The translations under genes and the position numbers were made by a program. A stretch of DNA of 64,000 nucleotides from Psychrobacillus psychrodurans (GTDB lineage: Bacteria; Bacillota; Bacilli; Bacillales_A; Planococcaceae): NCBI GenBank assembly GCA_900114885.1, contig FOUN01000008.1, positions 124,001 to 188,000 on the forward strand. The letters run 5' to 3'. Positions 25,760-34,892 of this stretch are shown here, one piece after another. The stretch's first letter is position 1; every line of letters starts with the position of its first letter. Below the pieces are notes generated by a model. The model saw only the letters and a list, made by a program, of their open reading frames with translations. It was not told the DNA's origin and did no database searches.

Positions 25760-26518
25760 TTGGAATACACGGTACAAAAACTTGGGCAGCTTGCTGGTAT
25801 TAGCGCAAGAACACTACGATATTATGATGAGATTGGGCTACTTAAACCTACACGTATCAATTCATCAGGATATCGTATATACTGTGTAACTGAAGTAAAT
25901 CGGCTGCAACAAATACTATTTTACCGCGAACTTGGAGTAAATTTAGAAAGTATTAAAGAAATCATGACATCCCCAGCATTTGACGGTACACAAGCGCTTC
26001 GAGATCATCGTGATAAACTGCTCGAAAAACGTGTGCAACTTGATGCACTTATTAATAACGTGGATAAATCAATTAAACAGACAGAAAGGAAGATTAGCAT
26101 GACAGATAAGGAAAAGTTTGAAGGCTTTAAACAAAAACTTGTTGATGACAATGAGAAGAAATACGGAAAAGAAATTCGAAAAAAATACGGTGAAGATACA
26201 GTGAATGCATCCAACGTAAAAATAAAGGGCATGACCGAAGAGGAGTATGCGAAAATACAGAAATTAGAGGAGCAAATGTTCATGAATTTAAAAGCAGCAA
26301 TGGATACCGGAAATCCCGCCGGAGAACAGGCTCAAAAAGCGGCAGATTTGCATAAACAATGGCTTTGCTTTTACTGGGATCAATACTCTAAAGAAGCTCA
26401 TGAAGGTCTTGCAGAAATGTATGTCTCTGATGAACGATTCACTGCATATTATGATAAAGTACAATCAGGTGCAACTGAATTTTTACGAGATGCAATTGTT
26501 ATTTACACAAAAAGCTAG
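25760..26518 (+). CDS. mta: MerR-family regulator with TipAS domain (Mta-like)
   Basis: 252 residues. Residues 1-70 are the MerR DNA-binding head (SARTLRYYDEIGLLKPTR), followed by a dimer coiled coil to about residue 115, then a TipAS effector-binding domain with HKQWLCFYWD and HEGLAEMYVSDERFTAYYD. This is the layout of B. subtilis Mta, which activates multidrug transporter genes. No pump is adjacent here. The start is a TTG with AAGGAGGTGAT upstream. It is autoregulated by its MerR-type promoter, as inferred from the sequence. Confidence 0.88.
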   Translation: MEYTVQKLGQLAGISARTLRYYDEIGLLKPTRINSSGYRIYCVTEVNRLQQILFYRELGVNLESIKEIMTSPAFDGTQALRDHRDKLLEKRVQLDALINNVDKSIKQTERKISMTDKEKFEGFKQKLVDDNEKKYGKEIRKKYGEDTVNASNVKIKGMTEEEYAKIQKLEEQMFMNLKAAMDTGNPAGEQAQKAADLHKQWLCFYWDQYSKEAHEGLAEMYVSDERFTAYYDKVQSGATEFLRDAIVIYTKS

Positions 26519-26542
26519 AAGGCTCATACCTTCTAGCTTTTT
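26509..26542 (+). terminator. Terminator overlapping the mta stop
   Basis: AAAAAGCTAGAAGG pairs with CCTTCTAGCTTTTT around CTCATA. The left arm contains the stop codon. Confidence 0.85.
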
Positions 26543-26700
26543 CTAACTATCACTTTGTATATTTTATCGATTCCATAGACACCAACCAATAACAAAAAGA
26601 AGGCAATAATATAGTTGGACAAACTCTTTTCTATTTCGAGGATATTTAACAAATAAAGAAAAATAATAGCCCAAATTATTATTAATACGGATTTAATAAT
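26533..26700 (-). CDS. Small two-helix membrane protein, probable ATT start
   Basis: Directly after the stop of the NUDIX gene is a strong GGAGG (26710-26706). The only long frame behind it opens with ATT ATT (26700 or 26697), five or eight bases away; no ATG, GTG or TTG is available in this frame before a stop. It encodes about 55 residues starting IIKSVLIIIWAIIFLYLL and including IIAFFLLLVGVYGIDKIY, two clear membrane helices with a basic tail (VIVRKS). ATT starts are known (infC). It ends in the mta terminator. Alternatively the gene has lost its start. Confidence 0.4.
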   Translation of the reverse strand: MIKSVLIIIWAIIFLYLLNILEIEKSLSNYIIAFFLLLVGVYGIDKIYKVIVRKS

Positions 26701-26713
26701 TCCAACCTCCTAA

Positions 26714-27142
26714 CTAATTTGGAAGTTTGTCCTTTCCATTTTGTAATACATTCTCGATTATGTGGATATCCTCTGGATAAGCTAAATCCAAGTCTTGGAT
26801 TTCCTCGAATGACATCCAGGCAATTTCGTGAATAAATTCATCTGGGTCTTGCAATGTTATTTCACCGCTTATTATTATAACTAAAAAATAGTCTACATCG
26901 TAAGAGATTCCGTGTTCACTGAGAGTTCCACTTTTATTATGTACCTTGTCAATCGTTTTCACTATGAATCCAGTTTCCTCACAAAATTCTCTTATACAGC
27001 ATTCTTCTATTGTTTCTCCTTCTTCAAGCGTCCCAGAAGGAACTGTCCATTTCTTATCTTCTCCTGGTGCTGCTTGAAGTACCATTAATACTTCCTTCTG
27101 ATCATTTACACAAATACCAGCTGCACCTTTCCAGCTAAACAT
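26714..27142 (-). CDS. NUDIX hydrolase
   Basis: 142 residues. The Nudix box is GTLEEGETIEECCIREFCEE followed by TGF (residues 37-59), complete for the GX5EX7REUXEEXGU pattern, so it should bind metal and cleave a nucleoside diphosphate-linked substrate. The specific substrate is unknown. It lies 19 bases after the alkyltransferase-like gene and immediately before a small membrane ORF, all leftward. ATG at 27142 with GGAGAGGAAG upstream. Confidence 0.87.
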   Translation of the reverse strand: MFSWKGAAGICVNDQKEVLMVLQAAPGEDKKWTVPSGTLEEGETIEECCIREFCEETGFIVKTIDKVHNKSGTLSEHGISYDVDYFLVIIISGEITLQDPDEFIHEIAWMSFEEIQDLDLAYPEDIHIIENVLQNGKDKLPN

Positions 27143-27161
27143 CAGCCTTCACTTCCTCTCC

Positions 27162-27491
27162 TTATATCCACTCTTCTTCTATTATATTTGGATCATAACG
27201 GGACTTTTTTAAATCTACACATCCATTGGCAAGAAAGTGGACCCCTTCTGATTCTAGCATTGCTTTTTGAGAGTATGCCGATTCTTCATCAGCCATTACA
27301 ATTTCGCCCTTCGCATTAATCACACGTTGCCAAGGAATATTATGTTTTGCACTCATAGAATGTAAAACACGAACTACCTGTCTTGCTCCTCGAGGGCTTC
27401 CTGCAACTTTTGCAACCTGTCCATACGTCATCACTTTTCCCGATGGAATGGACTTTATAATATGAATTACTTTTTCAGTAAAAGGATTCAT
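27162..27491 (-). CDS. Alkyltransferase-like DNA-binding protein (ATL, MGMT fold)
   Basis: 109 residues covering only the DNA-binding domain of O6-alkylguanine methyltransferases. The active-site PCHR is replaced by PWQRV (Trp54 for Cys), the mark of alkyltransferase-like proteins, which bind O6-alkylguanine and hand it to nucleotide excision repair. The recognition helix SPRGARQVVRVLHSM is intact. The ATG at 27491 is preferred because AGGGAG lies seven bases upstream; the frame opens six codons earlier. First gene of a leftward operon with the NUDIX gene. Confidence 0.85.
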   Translation of the reverse strand: MNPFTEKVIHIIKSIPSGKVMTYGQVAKVAGSPRGARQVVRVLHSMSAKHNIPWQRVINAKGEIVMADEESAYSQKAMLESEGVHFLANGCVDLKKSRYDPNIIEEEWI

Positions 27492-27559
27492 CCCGTAACT
27501 CCCTTTCATTTCCTCTAATTATAACTGACAATTTATAAAATTATAATTGCATTTAATGT

Positions 27560-27608
27560 AGTACCTTGCATAAGATAATACCATATGATATATTCTATCT
27601 AAGGTACT
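27560..27608 (+). promoter_or_regulatory. padR promoter bracketed by an inverted repeat
   Basis: TTGCAT at 27566-27571, 17 bases, TATATT at 27589-27594. AGTACCTT (27560-27567) overlaps the -35 box and its complement AAGGTACT (27601-27608) lies just after the expected transcription start. This fits autorepression by a dimeric PadR protein. Confidence 0.55.
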
Positions 27609-27643
27609 GTTCATTAGTTAGTAGTGGAAGGAGGAAAAAAAAG

Positions 27644-27967
27644 ATGAATATTCAATTTAAAAAAGGAGTATTAAACTTATGTGTGCTCGTTTTATTGGAT
27701 AAGCAAGATCGATATGGTTATGAGCTTGTACAAAAAATATCCGATCAGATTTCAATTTCAGAAGGATCCGTATATCCATTATTAAGACGTTTGACAAAGG
27801 AAGGCTATTTTACCACATATCTGCAGGAGTCCACAGAAGGACCCCCACGGAAATACTACAAACTCACTGATTTAGGTCGCTCCTACTTACATGAACAATT
27901 GAAAGAATGGAAAAGTTTTACGACTGGTGTAAATAATCTAATTGAAGAGGGTGTAAAAAATGACTGA
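27644..27967 (+). CDS. PadR-family transcriptional regulator
   Basis: 107 residues, a single winged-helix domain. [19 protein letters not shown] is the PadR recognition helix and [19 protein letters not shown] the wing and dimer helix. The ATG at 27644 has AAGGAGG upstream, replacing a longer open frame. It overlaps the next gene by eight bases. PadR proteins paired with HAAS-domain membrane or envelope proteins typically repress their own operon and respond to envelope or compound stress. Confidence 0.9.
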   Translation: MNIQFKKGVLNLCVLVLLDKQDRYGYELVQKISDQISISEGSVYPLLRRLTKEGYFTTYLQESTEGPPRKYYKLTDLGRSYLHEQLKEWKSFTTGVNNLIEEGVKND

Positions 27968-29009
27968 ACAACAATTTTTAAATGAATTAGAAACTGCTTT
28001 AACGAGGCTTCCAGCTGAAGAGAGATATGATATTCTTTCTGATATTAAAGAGTACTTCTCAAATGGCCGAGAAGATGGAAAATCAGATAGTGAAATTGCG
28101 GCTTCTTTAGGGTCACCAAGAGATATTGCTAAGGAGCTTTCCGAAAACCAAGTTCAAATTCCAGAGAAAGTTACAACTGGCAATAAAATCATTAAAGTCC
28201 CTCATGCGAACTTCTCAAATGTGATGATGGATATAGAATTCGGCTCTTTATACGTAACTCCTTCGGAAACAGACGAAACAACTATAGAGCTAGTTGGAGA
28301 AAATGATAAATTACAATTGACCGTCGATATAATAAACGACACATTATCCATTCAATTTAAAACCAAAAAGTATAAACTTTTTAGTTTCATGTTCTTAATA
28401 AAAGAACTAAGAGTAAACGTTTCCCTACCTAAAAAGCTATATACAACCGTTATTATGAAAACTACTTTCGGACGAATTCGTGCTGAAAAAATACTCGCGA
28501 AGAATATAAAAACTACATCAGATAACGGGAGTATTGGATTAAAAGAATTTGCTACAACCATTCTAGAAGTAAAAACCGATAATGGACGTATCGAAATGGA
28601 TAAAATTCAGGCTGATAGGCTCACTGCTGAAACTGATAACGGCAGAATTGAGCTTCGAAATATCGATGCCGAGCAAGTTCACACGGAAACAGATAACGGG
28701 AGAATTATGATGCAATACGTAAACGGAAGTATTGTAGGAAAAACTGATAATGGCAGAATCGAGTTACTAACTGCTAGCTTGGATCGAATGATTGAATTGG
28801 AGACAGACAACGGGGGCATTTTAGTAGAAACGGAAAATGAGCCAACGGACGTATCTATTCATGCAAATGTAGATTTTGGCAAAATAAGCGTGTTCGGTGA
28901 GAGAAATACTCGAACTGTTTTCGGAAACGGAACAAACAAAGTCCGACTTTCATCGGATAATGGGAAAATAGCGGTAGAAAAGAAAAGCAGAGTAGTAGCT
29001 TATAATTAA
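27960..29009 (+). CDS. HAAS-domain protein with DUF4097 beta-repeat
   Basis: 349 residues. Residues 1-65 are a HAAS/DUF1700 helical domain ([26 protein letters not shown]). From about residue 75 it is a DUF4097 beta-solenoid-like part with seven or so copies of a 20-residue unit centred on TDNGRIE (also SDNGSI, TDNGGI, SDNGKI). There is no membrane helix. Similar DUF4097 proteins (YvlB, LiaX) belong to cell-envelope stress systems, so an envelope-sensing role is plausible but not shown. It is translationally coupled to padR by the ATGA overlap. Confidence 0.82.
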   Translation: MTEQQFLNELETALTRLPAEERYDILSDIKEYFSNGREDGKSDSEIAASLGSPRDIAKELSENQVQIPEKVTTGNKIIKVPHANFSNVMMDIEFGSLYVTPSETDETTIELVGENDKLQLTVDIINDTLSIQFKTKKYKLFSFMFLIKELRVNVSLPKKLYTTVIMKTTFGRIRAEKILAKNIKTTSDNGSIGLKEFATTILEVKTDNGRIEMDKIQADRLTAETDNGRIELRNIDAEQVHTETDNGRIMMQYVNGSIVGKTDNGRIELLTASLDRMIELETDNGGILVETENEPTDVSIHANVDFGKISVFGERNTRTVFGNGTNKVRLSSDNGKIAVEKKSRVVAYN

Positions 29010-29012
29010 GAA

Positions 29013-29050
29013 AAAGTCCTTCAAGACGACAAATCATCTTGAAGGACTTT
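29013..29050. terminator. Convergent terminator, DUF4097 gene / swrC
   Basis: AAAGTCCTTCAAGA pairs with TCTTGAAGGACTTT across ten bases, with A and T runs outside on both sides. Confidence 0.85.
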
Positions 29051-29065
29051 ACTATTTTGTACGTA

Positions 29066-32000
29066 TTAGTTTTCTTCTATTTCCTTACGGTTTTTCTTGA
29101 ATAGTTTCGATAGGATTTCATAAACAATCGGTACAACTATTAACGTTAACAACGTTGAACTTGTTAAACCACCGATTACTGTAATACCAAGACCCTTCGA
29201 GATTAAACCGCCACCACCTGAACCAACAGCTAATGGAATCAATGCACCAATAGTTGCAATTGCAGTCATTAGGATTGGACGAAGACGAGTTGCCCCCGCT
29301 TCCAGAATTGCTTCACGCATACTCAGACCATCACGTTCCATATGAATGATTCGGTCTACTAGTACAATCGCATTTGTGACTACGATACCGATTAACATGA
29401 GCATACCCATCATTACTGATACAGATATAGTTTCTTTCGCGATCAATAAACCAACGAATGAACCTATTACTGCAAACGGTAATGAGAATAGTATAGCAAA
29501 TGGTGCTACACCCTCACGGAATGTTACTACTAAGATAAAGTAAACAATTGCGATAGCCGCAAGCATTGCTATTCCAAGCTGTGTAAATGTTTCAGTCATA
29601 TCTGCTGCAACACCTGCAACACCAACTGTAACACCTTTTGGCAAGTCTAATTTATCAATTGCTTCATCTACTTCTGATGTTGCAACTGAAATATCATCCC
29701 CAAGGATTGTTCCAGTAACAGTTGCATAGTACTCCCCTTTACTACGAGCAAGAGTATTAAGTGTTGTTCCTTCTTCTACTGTTACCAGCTCAGAAAGAGG
29801 CATTGTCGTACCCAATGCTGTAGGTACTTCTGTAGCTAAAATATCATCTACTGATTTTGGTTGTTGTGCTTTTTCCTGCTGAACAATTACATCTAACGAA
29901 TTGCCATCTTTTTCAACTGTCGTCAATACTTCTTGTGTAGCTGAAGAACTTAACATCATGACAATTTGGCCTGTTGTTAAACCATACTGAAGTAACTCAT
30001 CTTGCTCTACATTGAATGTATATTCTACATAAGCATCCTCAGTACTAGAAGAAACGTCTTCTAAACCATCATTTTTCTTCATTACATCTTCTACCATTGT
30101 TACAGCTTCATTTAGTTTGTTTAAGTCTTCACTATAGAATGTATAGCTAACTTCATTTGAAGACATTGACATAGCGGAGAAGTTTTGGCTCTTCCACTCA
30201 CCTGTTTGCCCAATATTAAATACATACTCTTCAATTTCTTCACGCACTCCTGGGAAGTCTTCCATTTCTGGATCGAAGATAAGGTACATTAATGCACCGC
30301 CTGCTCCGCCTCCCATCATTGCAGCTGCCGGATCAGCACTATCACTATCTGTCACTGATAATTGAAGTATATCAATATCTTTACGTTTTAATAACTCTTC
30401 TTCTACCGTGGCAACATTTGCTAATGTATCATCTTTTAGCTCACCGGCTTCTGGTGTATACGTTAAATACATAACTTTTTCTTCTTCACTTCCTAAGAAG
30501 CTGAAGCCGATTAATGGCGTTAAAGCTAAGCTACCAACTAGTAAAACAATAGATACTATAGAAGTAATTATTTTATGGTTAAGCGTCCATTCCAATATAC
30601 GCTTATAGCCATTAGCTAGTTTACCAACCTCTTTATGATTACTCTCATTCTTTTTACTATATAATTTCTTCTTAAACAAGAAGTGAGATAATGCTGGAAC
30701 GATTGTGATAGCCACGATCAATGATGCTCCAAGGGCAAACGTCATTGTTAAAGCAAATGGCATAAACAATTCTCCTACCATACCACCTACAAATAATAAT
30801 GGTGCAAATACTGCAACCGTAACTAGAGTAGATGACAAAATAGGTTTGAACATTTCAATTGTCGCTTCACGTACTAGCGCACGTCCCGATAACTTCTCTT
30901 CTTTTAGATGAATTCGACGATAAATATTTTCCACTACTACAATGGAGTCATCTATTACCCGTCCAATCGCAACTGTAATAGCTCCAAGGGTCATAATATT
31001 CAACGTAATATCCATCCAGTTTAATAGTAGTAACGCCATAAAAATAGAGACTGGAATAGATATGATTGAGATGACTGTTGATTTAAAATCACGTAAAAAC
31101 AGTAATATGATTAATACTGCAATTAAACCACCAAATAATGCTTTTTCAATCATCGTGAAGACCGATTCTTCAATTGGCTCACCTTGGTCTAGCGATATAT
31201 CAATAACAAGACCATCAATATTTTTCTGCTCTTCTTTGATTAATTCTTTGACACTATTAACAACATCAACAGTATTTGCTTGCTGTCCTTTAACAATTTG
31301 AACAGAAATTGCATCCTCTCCATTTGTACGTGAAACTGATTGAACTCTACCAACTTCTTCAATAGAAGCAATATCGCTAAGTTTCACAAATGGAGATGGG
31401 TTCGCTGCGGATGGTGTTACCGGAATAAGCATTTCCTTTAGTTCATCTGATGTCATGAACTTACCATCTACTGAAACTGCCTCTTCGCCTTCTTCAAACT
31501 CGTATAAACCTAATGAAACCGCTAAGTCACTTGCTTGTATCATTTGTTTTACATCATCTTCTGTCAATCCAAGCTCGGTCATTTTTTCTTCGTTATACGT
31601 AAGGTTAACTTCTTCTATATGCTGTCCTGCAATAGTTGCAGAAGCTACACCATCAATTTTCTCAATCTTAGGAACTAATAGATCTGAAACTGTAGAAGTT
31701 AACTCCACAATGTCTTCTGTCTTACTACTAACACTTAATGCTACAACTGGCATCATATTCATGCTAAGAGCAGTGACAATTGGTTCCTGTGCTCCTTCAG
31801 GTAATTTTACCGACTCTAATGCTGACTTTAATGCACGATTTGCTTCGTCCATATCCTCACCATATTCATATTCCACTTGAATACTTGCCATATTCGAATT
31901 GGAATTAGAATAAACCGATTTTACACCCTCAAGGTTTTCTACTACTTTTTCCAAGGGCATGGATACATCTTCCATTACCTGTTCAGGTGTTGCACCAGGA

Positions 32001-32155
32001 TAGACATCCATTACCATTAAATACGGTATTGAAATATCTGGAATTGTTTCCATGTTCATACGTGTCCCTGAATAAATACCGGATACTGTGATAATAATTG
32101 TAAGTAGCCATACCGCTAATTTATTGTGCAGGACAAAATTAACTAAACCTTTCAC
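29066..32155 (-). CDS. swrC: RND efflux permease, AcrB/SwrC-like
   Basis: 1029 residues with the AcrB layout: one N-terminal helix, a large outer loop, a block of helices, a second loop and a final block. Helix 4 carries the proton-relay pair in GRVIDDSIVVVENIYR. The C-terminal block has LIGIVVTNAIVLVDRI. B. subtilis SwrC of this type exports surfactin and other lipopeptides. No membrane-fusion partner is adjacent, as is usual in Gram-positives. Divergent from a TetR regulator, whose probable operator lies in its promoter. Confidence 0.92.
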   Translation of the reverse strand: MKGLVNFVLHNKLAVWLLTIIITVSGIYSGTRMNMETIPDISIPYLMVMDVYPGATPEQVMEDVSMPLEKVVENLEGVKSVYSNSNSNMASIQVEYEYGEDMDEANRALKSALESVKLPEGAQEPIVTALSMNMMPVVALSVSSKTEDIVELTSTVSDLLVPKIEKIDGVASATIAGQHIEEVNLTYNEEKMTELGLTEDDVKQMIQASDLAVSLGLYEFEEGEEAVSVDGKFMTSDELKEMLIPVTPSAANPSPFVKLSDIASIEEVGRVQSVSRTNGEDAISVQIVKGQQANTVDVVNSVKELIKEEQKNIDGLVIDISLDQGEPIEESVFTMIEKALFGGLIAVLIILLFLRDFKSTVISIISIPVSIFMALLLLNWMDITLNIMTLGAITVAIGRVIDDSIVVVENIYRRIHLKEEKLSGRALVREATIEMFKPILSSTLVTVAVFAPLLFVGGMVGELFMPFALTMTFALGASLIVAITIVPALSHFLFKKKLYSKKNESNHKEVGKLANGYKRILEWTLNHKIITSIVSIVLLVGSLALTPLIGFSFLGSEEEKVMYLTYTPEAGELKDDTLANVATVEEELLKRKDIDILQLSVTDSDSADPAAAMMGGGAGGALMYLIFDPEMEDFPGVREEIEEYVFNIGQTGEWKSQNFSAMSMSSNEVSYTFYSEDLNKLNEAVTMVEDVMKKNDGLEDVSSSTEDAYVEYTFNVEQDELLQYGLTTGQIVMMLSSSATQEVLTTVEKDGNSLDVIVQQEKAQQPKSVDDILATEVPTALGTTMPLSELVTVEEGTTLNTLARSKGEYYATVTGTILGDDISVATSEVDEAIDKLDLPKGVTVGVAGVAADMTETFTQLGIAMLAAIAIVYFILVVTFREGVAPFAILFSLPFAVIGSFVGLLIAKETISVSVMMGMLMLIGIVVTNAIVLVDRIIHMERDGLSMREAILEAGATRLRPILMTAIATIGALIPLAVGSGGGGLISKGLGITVIGGLTSSTLLTLIVVPIVYEILSKLFKKNRKEIEEN

Positions 32156-32197
32156 TCTTACACCTACCCCTAATTGACTTTAATTTCTCAATTACTT

Positions 32198-32226
32198 ATA
32201 ATAATGACTTATTAGTCAGTTGTCAA
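32198..32226 (-). promoter_or_regulatory. swrC promoter with TetR operator in the spacer
   Basis: On the minus strand TTGACA (32226-32221), a 17-base spacer and TATTAT (32203-32198). The spacer contains the palindrome TGACTAATAAGTCA (32218-32205). A repressor bound there would block RNA polymerase. The TetR gene starts 29 bases to the right. Confidence 0.7.
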
Positions 32227-32254
32227 TAATATGAACTAGGAGCGGTAGTTTCAG

Positions 32255-33103
32255 ATGGGTAAAAAACAATTAATAATGGAAAAAGCATTAGAGCTTTTTG
32301 CACAACAAGGATTTGAACTTACTTCTGTTCAACAAATCACTGAACACTGTGGGATTTCTAAAGGTGCTTTCTATTTGTCTTTCAAATCAAAAGATGAATT
32401 GATATTAGCATTAATCGACCAATTTATGAGTCAAATGATTTCAGATACTGACTATCGGGTCACAACCTCCCAAAACGATGAGAAAACATTATATGAATTT
32501 TACTTTACCATGTTCCAATCCACTCAAAAGCATTCCGATTTTGCAAAGATTTTGATGAAAGAACAGTCCCAATCATTTAATAAGGAGCTTGTTATAAAAT
32601 TTCATTATTATGACCGATTACTAGAGAAAACTATCCTTACTTTGATGGAAAGGTTATTTGGGGAAAAGATCGAAAACACAAAACATGATTTAGTATATTG
32701 TATTAAAGGGTTCATCAGTATTTATTCGGAATTAATTCTATTCAATAATGTCCCAGTAGATTTGGATCAGCTCGCGCAATCATTAGTGGAAAAAACAAAC
32801 CTGCTTGCGACACACGCTACAATTCCATTTATCACCGAAGAAATTTTCCAGTTTAAACGGTTGACCCATACGGAAGTAACGATTGATCAACTGCTTGAAA
32901 TCTTAGAGCAGAATTTAAAAGATGTAGAGGAGCCACTTGAAAAAGAATCGCTTACCTTGCTAAAGCAACATATACTAGAGCCCTCTCTAAGCCCTGCTGT
33001 AGTAGAAGGTCTTTTAAAAAATATTCAAAGCTATCCTAGTTGCAAATGGGTTGCATTCTTACTTCGGAATTACTTCAAACTTGAAAATAATGAGGGAAGA
33101 TAA
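32255..33103 (+). CDS. TetR/AcrR-family regulator of the RND pump
   Basis: 282 residues. The N-terminal 50 residues form the TetR helix-turn-helix (KALELFAQQGFELTSVQQIT then CGISKGAFYLSFKSKDEL). The C-terminal helical ligand domain is longer than usual (about 230 residues). Divergent from swrC with a palindrome in the shared 99-base region, so it most likely represses the pump until a pump substrate binds. ATG with AGGAGCGG upstream. The 190 bases after it contain nothing obvious. Confidence 0.9.
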   Translation: MGKKQLIMEKALELFAQQGFELTSVQQITEHCGISKGAFYLSFKSKDELILALIDQFMSQMISDTDYRVTTSQNDEKTLYEFYFTMFQSTQKHSDFAKILMKEQSQSFNKELVIKFHYYDRLLEKTILTLMERLFGEKIENTKHDLVYCIKGFISIYSELILFNNVPVDLDQLAQSLVEKTNLLATHATIPFITEEIFQFKRLTHTEVTIDQLLEILEQNLKDVEEPLEKESLTLLKQHILEPSLSPAVVEGLLKNIQSYPSCKWVAFLLRNYFKLENNEGR

Positions 33104-33296
33104 AATAGGGACATTACCGGTAGAAATCGTCTATCTGTTTCCGCATCGTTACGCTAGATTCGAAATATGAAATTACGTTGGAGCAAAAATCAGCATTAAT
33201 TCACGTAAATATTAGTTGGTGATTATTTCAAGGTTCGTTCGTACATAAATCGGGTATTTTATAGACAACATCACATTTATAGAGAGTTGCGATAAA

Positions 33297-33872
33297 ATGT
33301 TTGGATTTTCGGATTTACTATCTTTGGTAATTTCAGCATTTATCATTTTGCCTATAGTTGTATTTCTGCGAGAAACAGGTTACTTGATAGCAAGTGAGAT
33401 TTTTGGTGTGAAGAATCCAAGACTAACTATCGGTTCTGGACCACGGGTTTTCAAGTTTTGGATAATTGATGTTCGAAAATATTATCATCTATTTAGCTGG
33501 TTTTCATATGATTCTTTAAAAAGGAAAAGTAAGCTAGCATATATATGTCTTTACGCAGGTCCGATCTTCATGAATCTTTCTGTGGCTCTATTATTAAATG
33601 CATTATTAGCAAACGGGTTATTAGAAGAACATAAAACGTTTTGGAATCGCTTTGTATTTTATGCTTTTTACTATGTTTTGTTTGATATTATTCCGATGAG
33701 AACAGTAAATGGCATGCCGAATAACGGACTGATTATTTATGAAATGCTTCGCTATGGAAAACGGACTGACTTTAACCATGAACCTTTTATATACAAAACA
33801 ACCGATATTGAAGAGGAATACCAAGACTCTTTAGAAGAAATAGAGGATAACAAAAAAGGTGAAGGAAGATAA
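33297..33872 (+). CDS. M50/site-2-protease-like membrane protein lacking the zinc motif
   Basis: 191 residues, four hydrophobic segments. The layout copies family M50 proteases: where HExxH should stand, residues 24-30 read LRETGYL, and the usual IGxGP strand follows as LTIGSGPRVF. Near residue 130 the normal NxxPxxxLDGG reads FDIIPMRTVNGMPNNG. All three zinc ligands are therefore changed, so it is probably not a protease but a non-catalytic relative that may bind or regulate membrane proteins. The ATG has only a weak site (GAGAG). A terminator follows. Confidence 0.6.
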   Translation: MFGFSDLLSLVISAFIILPIVVFLRETGYLIASEIFGVKNPRLTIGSGPRVFKFWIIDVRKYYHLFSWFSYDSLKRKSKLAYICLYAGPIFMNLSVALLLNALLANGLLEEHKTFWNRFVFYAFYYVLFDIIPMRTVNGMPNNGLIIYEMLRYGKRTDFNHEPFIYKTTDIEEEYQDSLEEIEDNKKGEGR

Positions 33873-33883
33873 AGTAATTCTAA

Positions 33884-33934
33884 AGGGTAGATGAAGAGGG
33901 TTGCTATTTCCCGTCCTTCGTCTACCCCCTTTTA
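33884..33934 (+). terminator. Terminator after the M50-like gene
   Basis: GGGTAGATGAAG pairs with CTTCGTCTACCC (one mismatch) with GGG/CCC inside, followed by CCTTTTATA. Confidence 0.75.
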
Positions 33935-33973
33935 TAAAGTATCTTTCATTTATCTTACCGTAAAAAAGTATTA

Positions 33974-34826
33974 CTATTTTGTTTCCAATTTCAAATGAAC
34001 AGAATCTACGAGCTTCTGATAGCCTATTTCTTGATAGATTTTGTTCGATGTTGGATTGAGCATATCTGTATATAGTACACAAAACTCGAATTCCTTCAAT
34101 AACTCTTTACTCACTGTTGCAACCAATGTTCTTCCGTACCCTTTTTTTCGTTTTTCAGCGGGTGTAAAAACAAGTGAAACTGTTATCCCATTTGTTGTTG
34201 GCCTAGACTTTTTCATCATGGATACAACCTCTCCTTGGTCTTCCCAAAAGAAGACTTCCTTTCCATCCAACATATTTTTTACACGTTTTTTTATTTCTTC
34301 TGGAGCTGTAACGGATAACCCAGTATCTTGTTCAAACTGACTGCACCATTTCTCTATAAGCTGTGCGTCACTAATCGTTGCATAACGCCATTTCCCCTGG
34401 ACTCATTTCTAGTGATTCCTCTACTTGGTCCAGTCTATATAGCCCTTGATCCATCATTAAAGAATAGTTCCCATCGGTTTTCTCCTGCCATTTTTGTGCA
34501 AACAGAACAGCCCATTCCTTCACACTAATAATTGATGCTACCGGTACGGCATGCTTGGTTAATTCAGATATACATAAATCTATGCACGTAGATATTTGAT
34601 TTTCATCAACAAATATAATATTTAAAGGATGTGGTGGAGTCATTTGAAAGATTGCTAGTAATTGACCGTTTTCTTCTATAGTTGCCATGTACGGATTTTT
34701 GTATGCACCAGCTTTTATCCCCTTCAAAACACCTAGAAACAGGCTAAATTTATCTTCATTTTCTTCCAAAAAGGGTGTTACTATTTTTGCAAATGCATCT
34801 ACGTTTTCATAACGCTGAAAATTTAT
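33974..34826 (-). pseudogene. GNAT acetyltransferase, frameshifted and start codon lost
   Basis: Two adjacent leftward frames together make one two-domain GNAT protein of about 280 residues. The first (to 34371) runs into ALCND and stops; deleting one base from the four-C run at 34394-34397 joins it to the frame reading WRYATISDAQLIEKW, which continues into the second part with the acetyl-CoA loop KRKKGYGRTLVATVS. Further upstream the frame extends to MNFQRYENVDAF-like text whose first codon is ATA (34826) at ideal distance from AGGAGGG, so the start is probably mutated as well. Two lesions argue for true decay. Confidence 0.7.
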
Positions 34827-34892
34827 AAAATTGCCCTCCTTTTATCTTTGTATGTTAATATAACCTAAAACAACGCTGGAGGGGATACTTTT

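Noticed and set aside
30292-31880. Several plus-strand frames of 60 to 141 codons opposite swrC
   Set aside because: They are antisense shadows of a long, well-conserved RND coding region.
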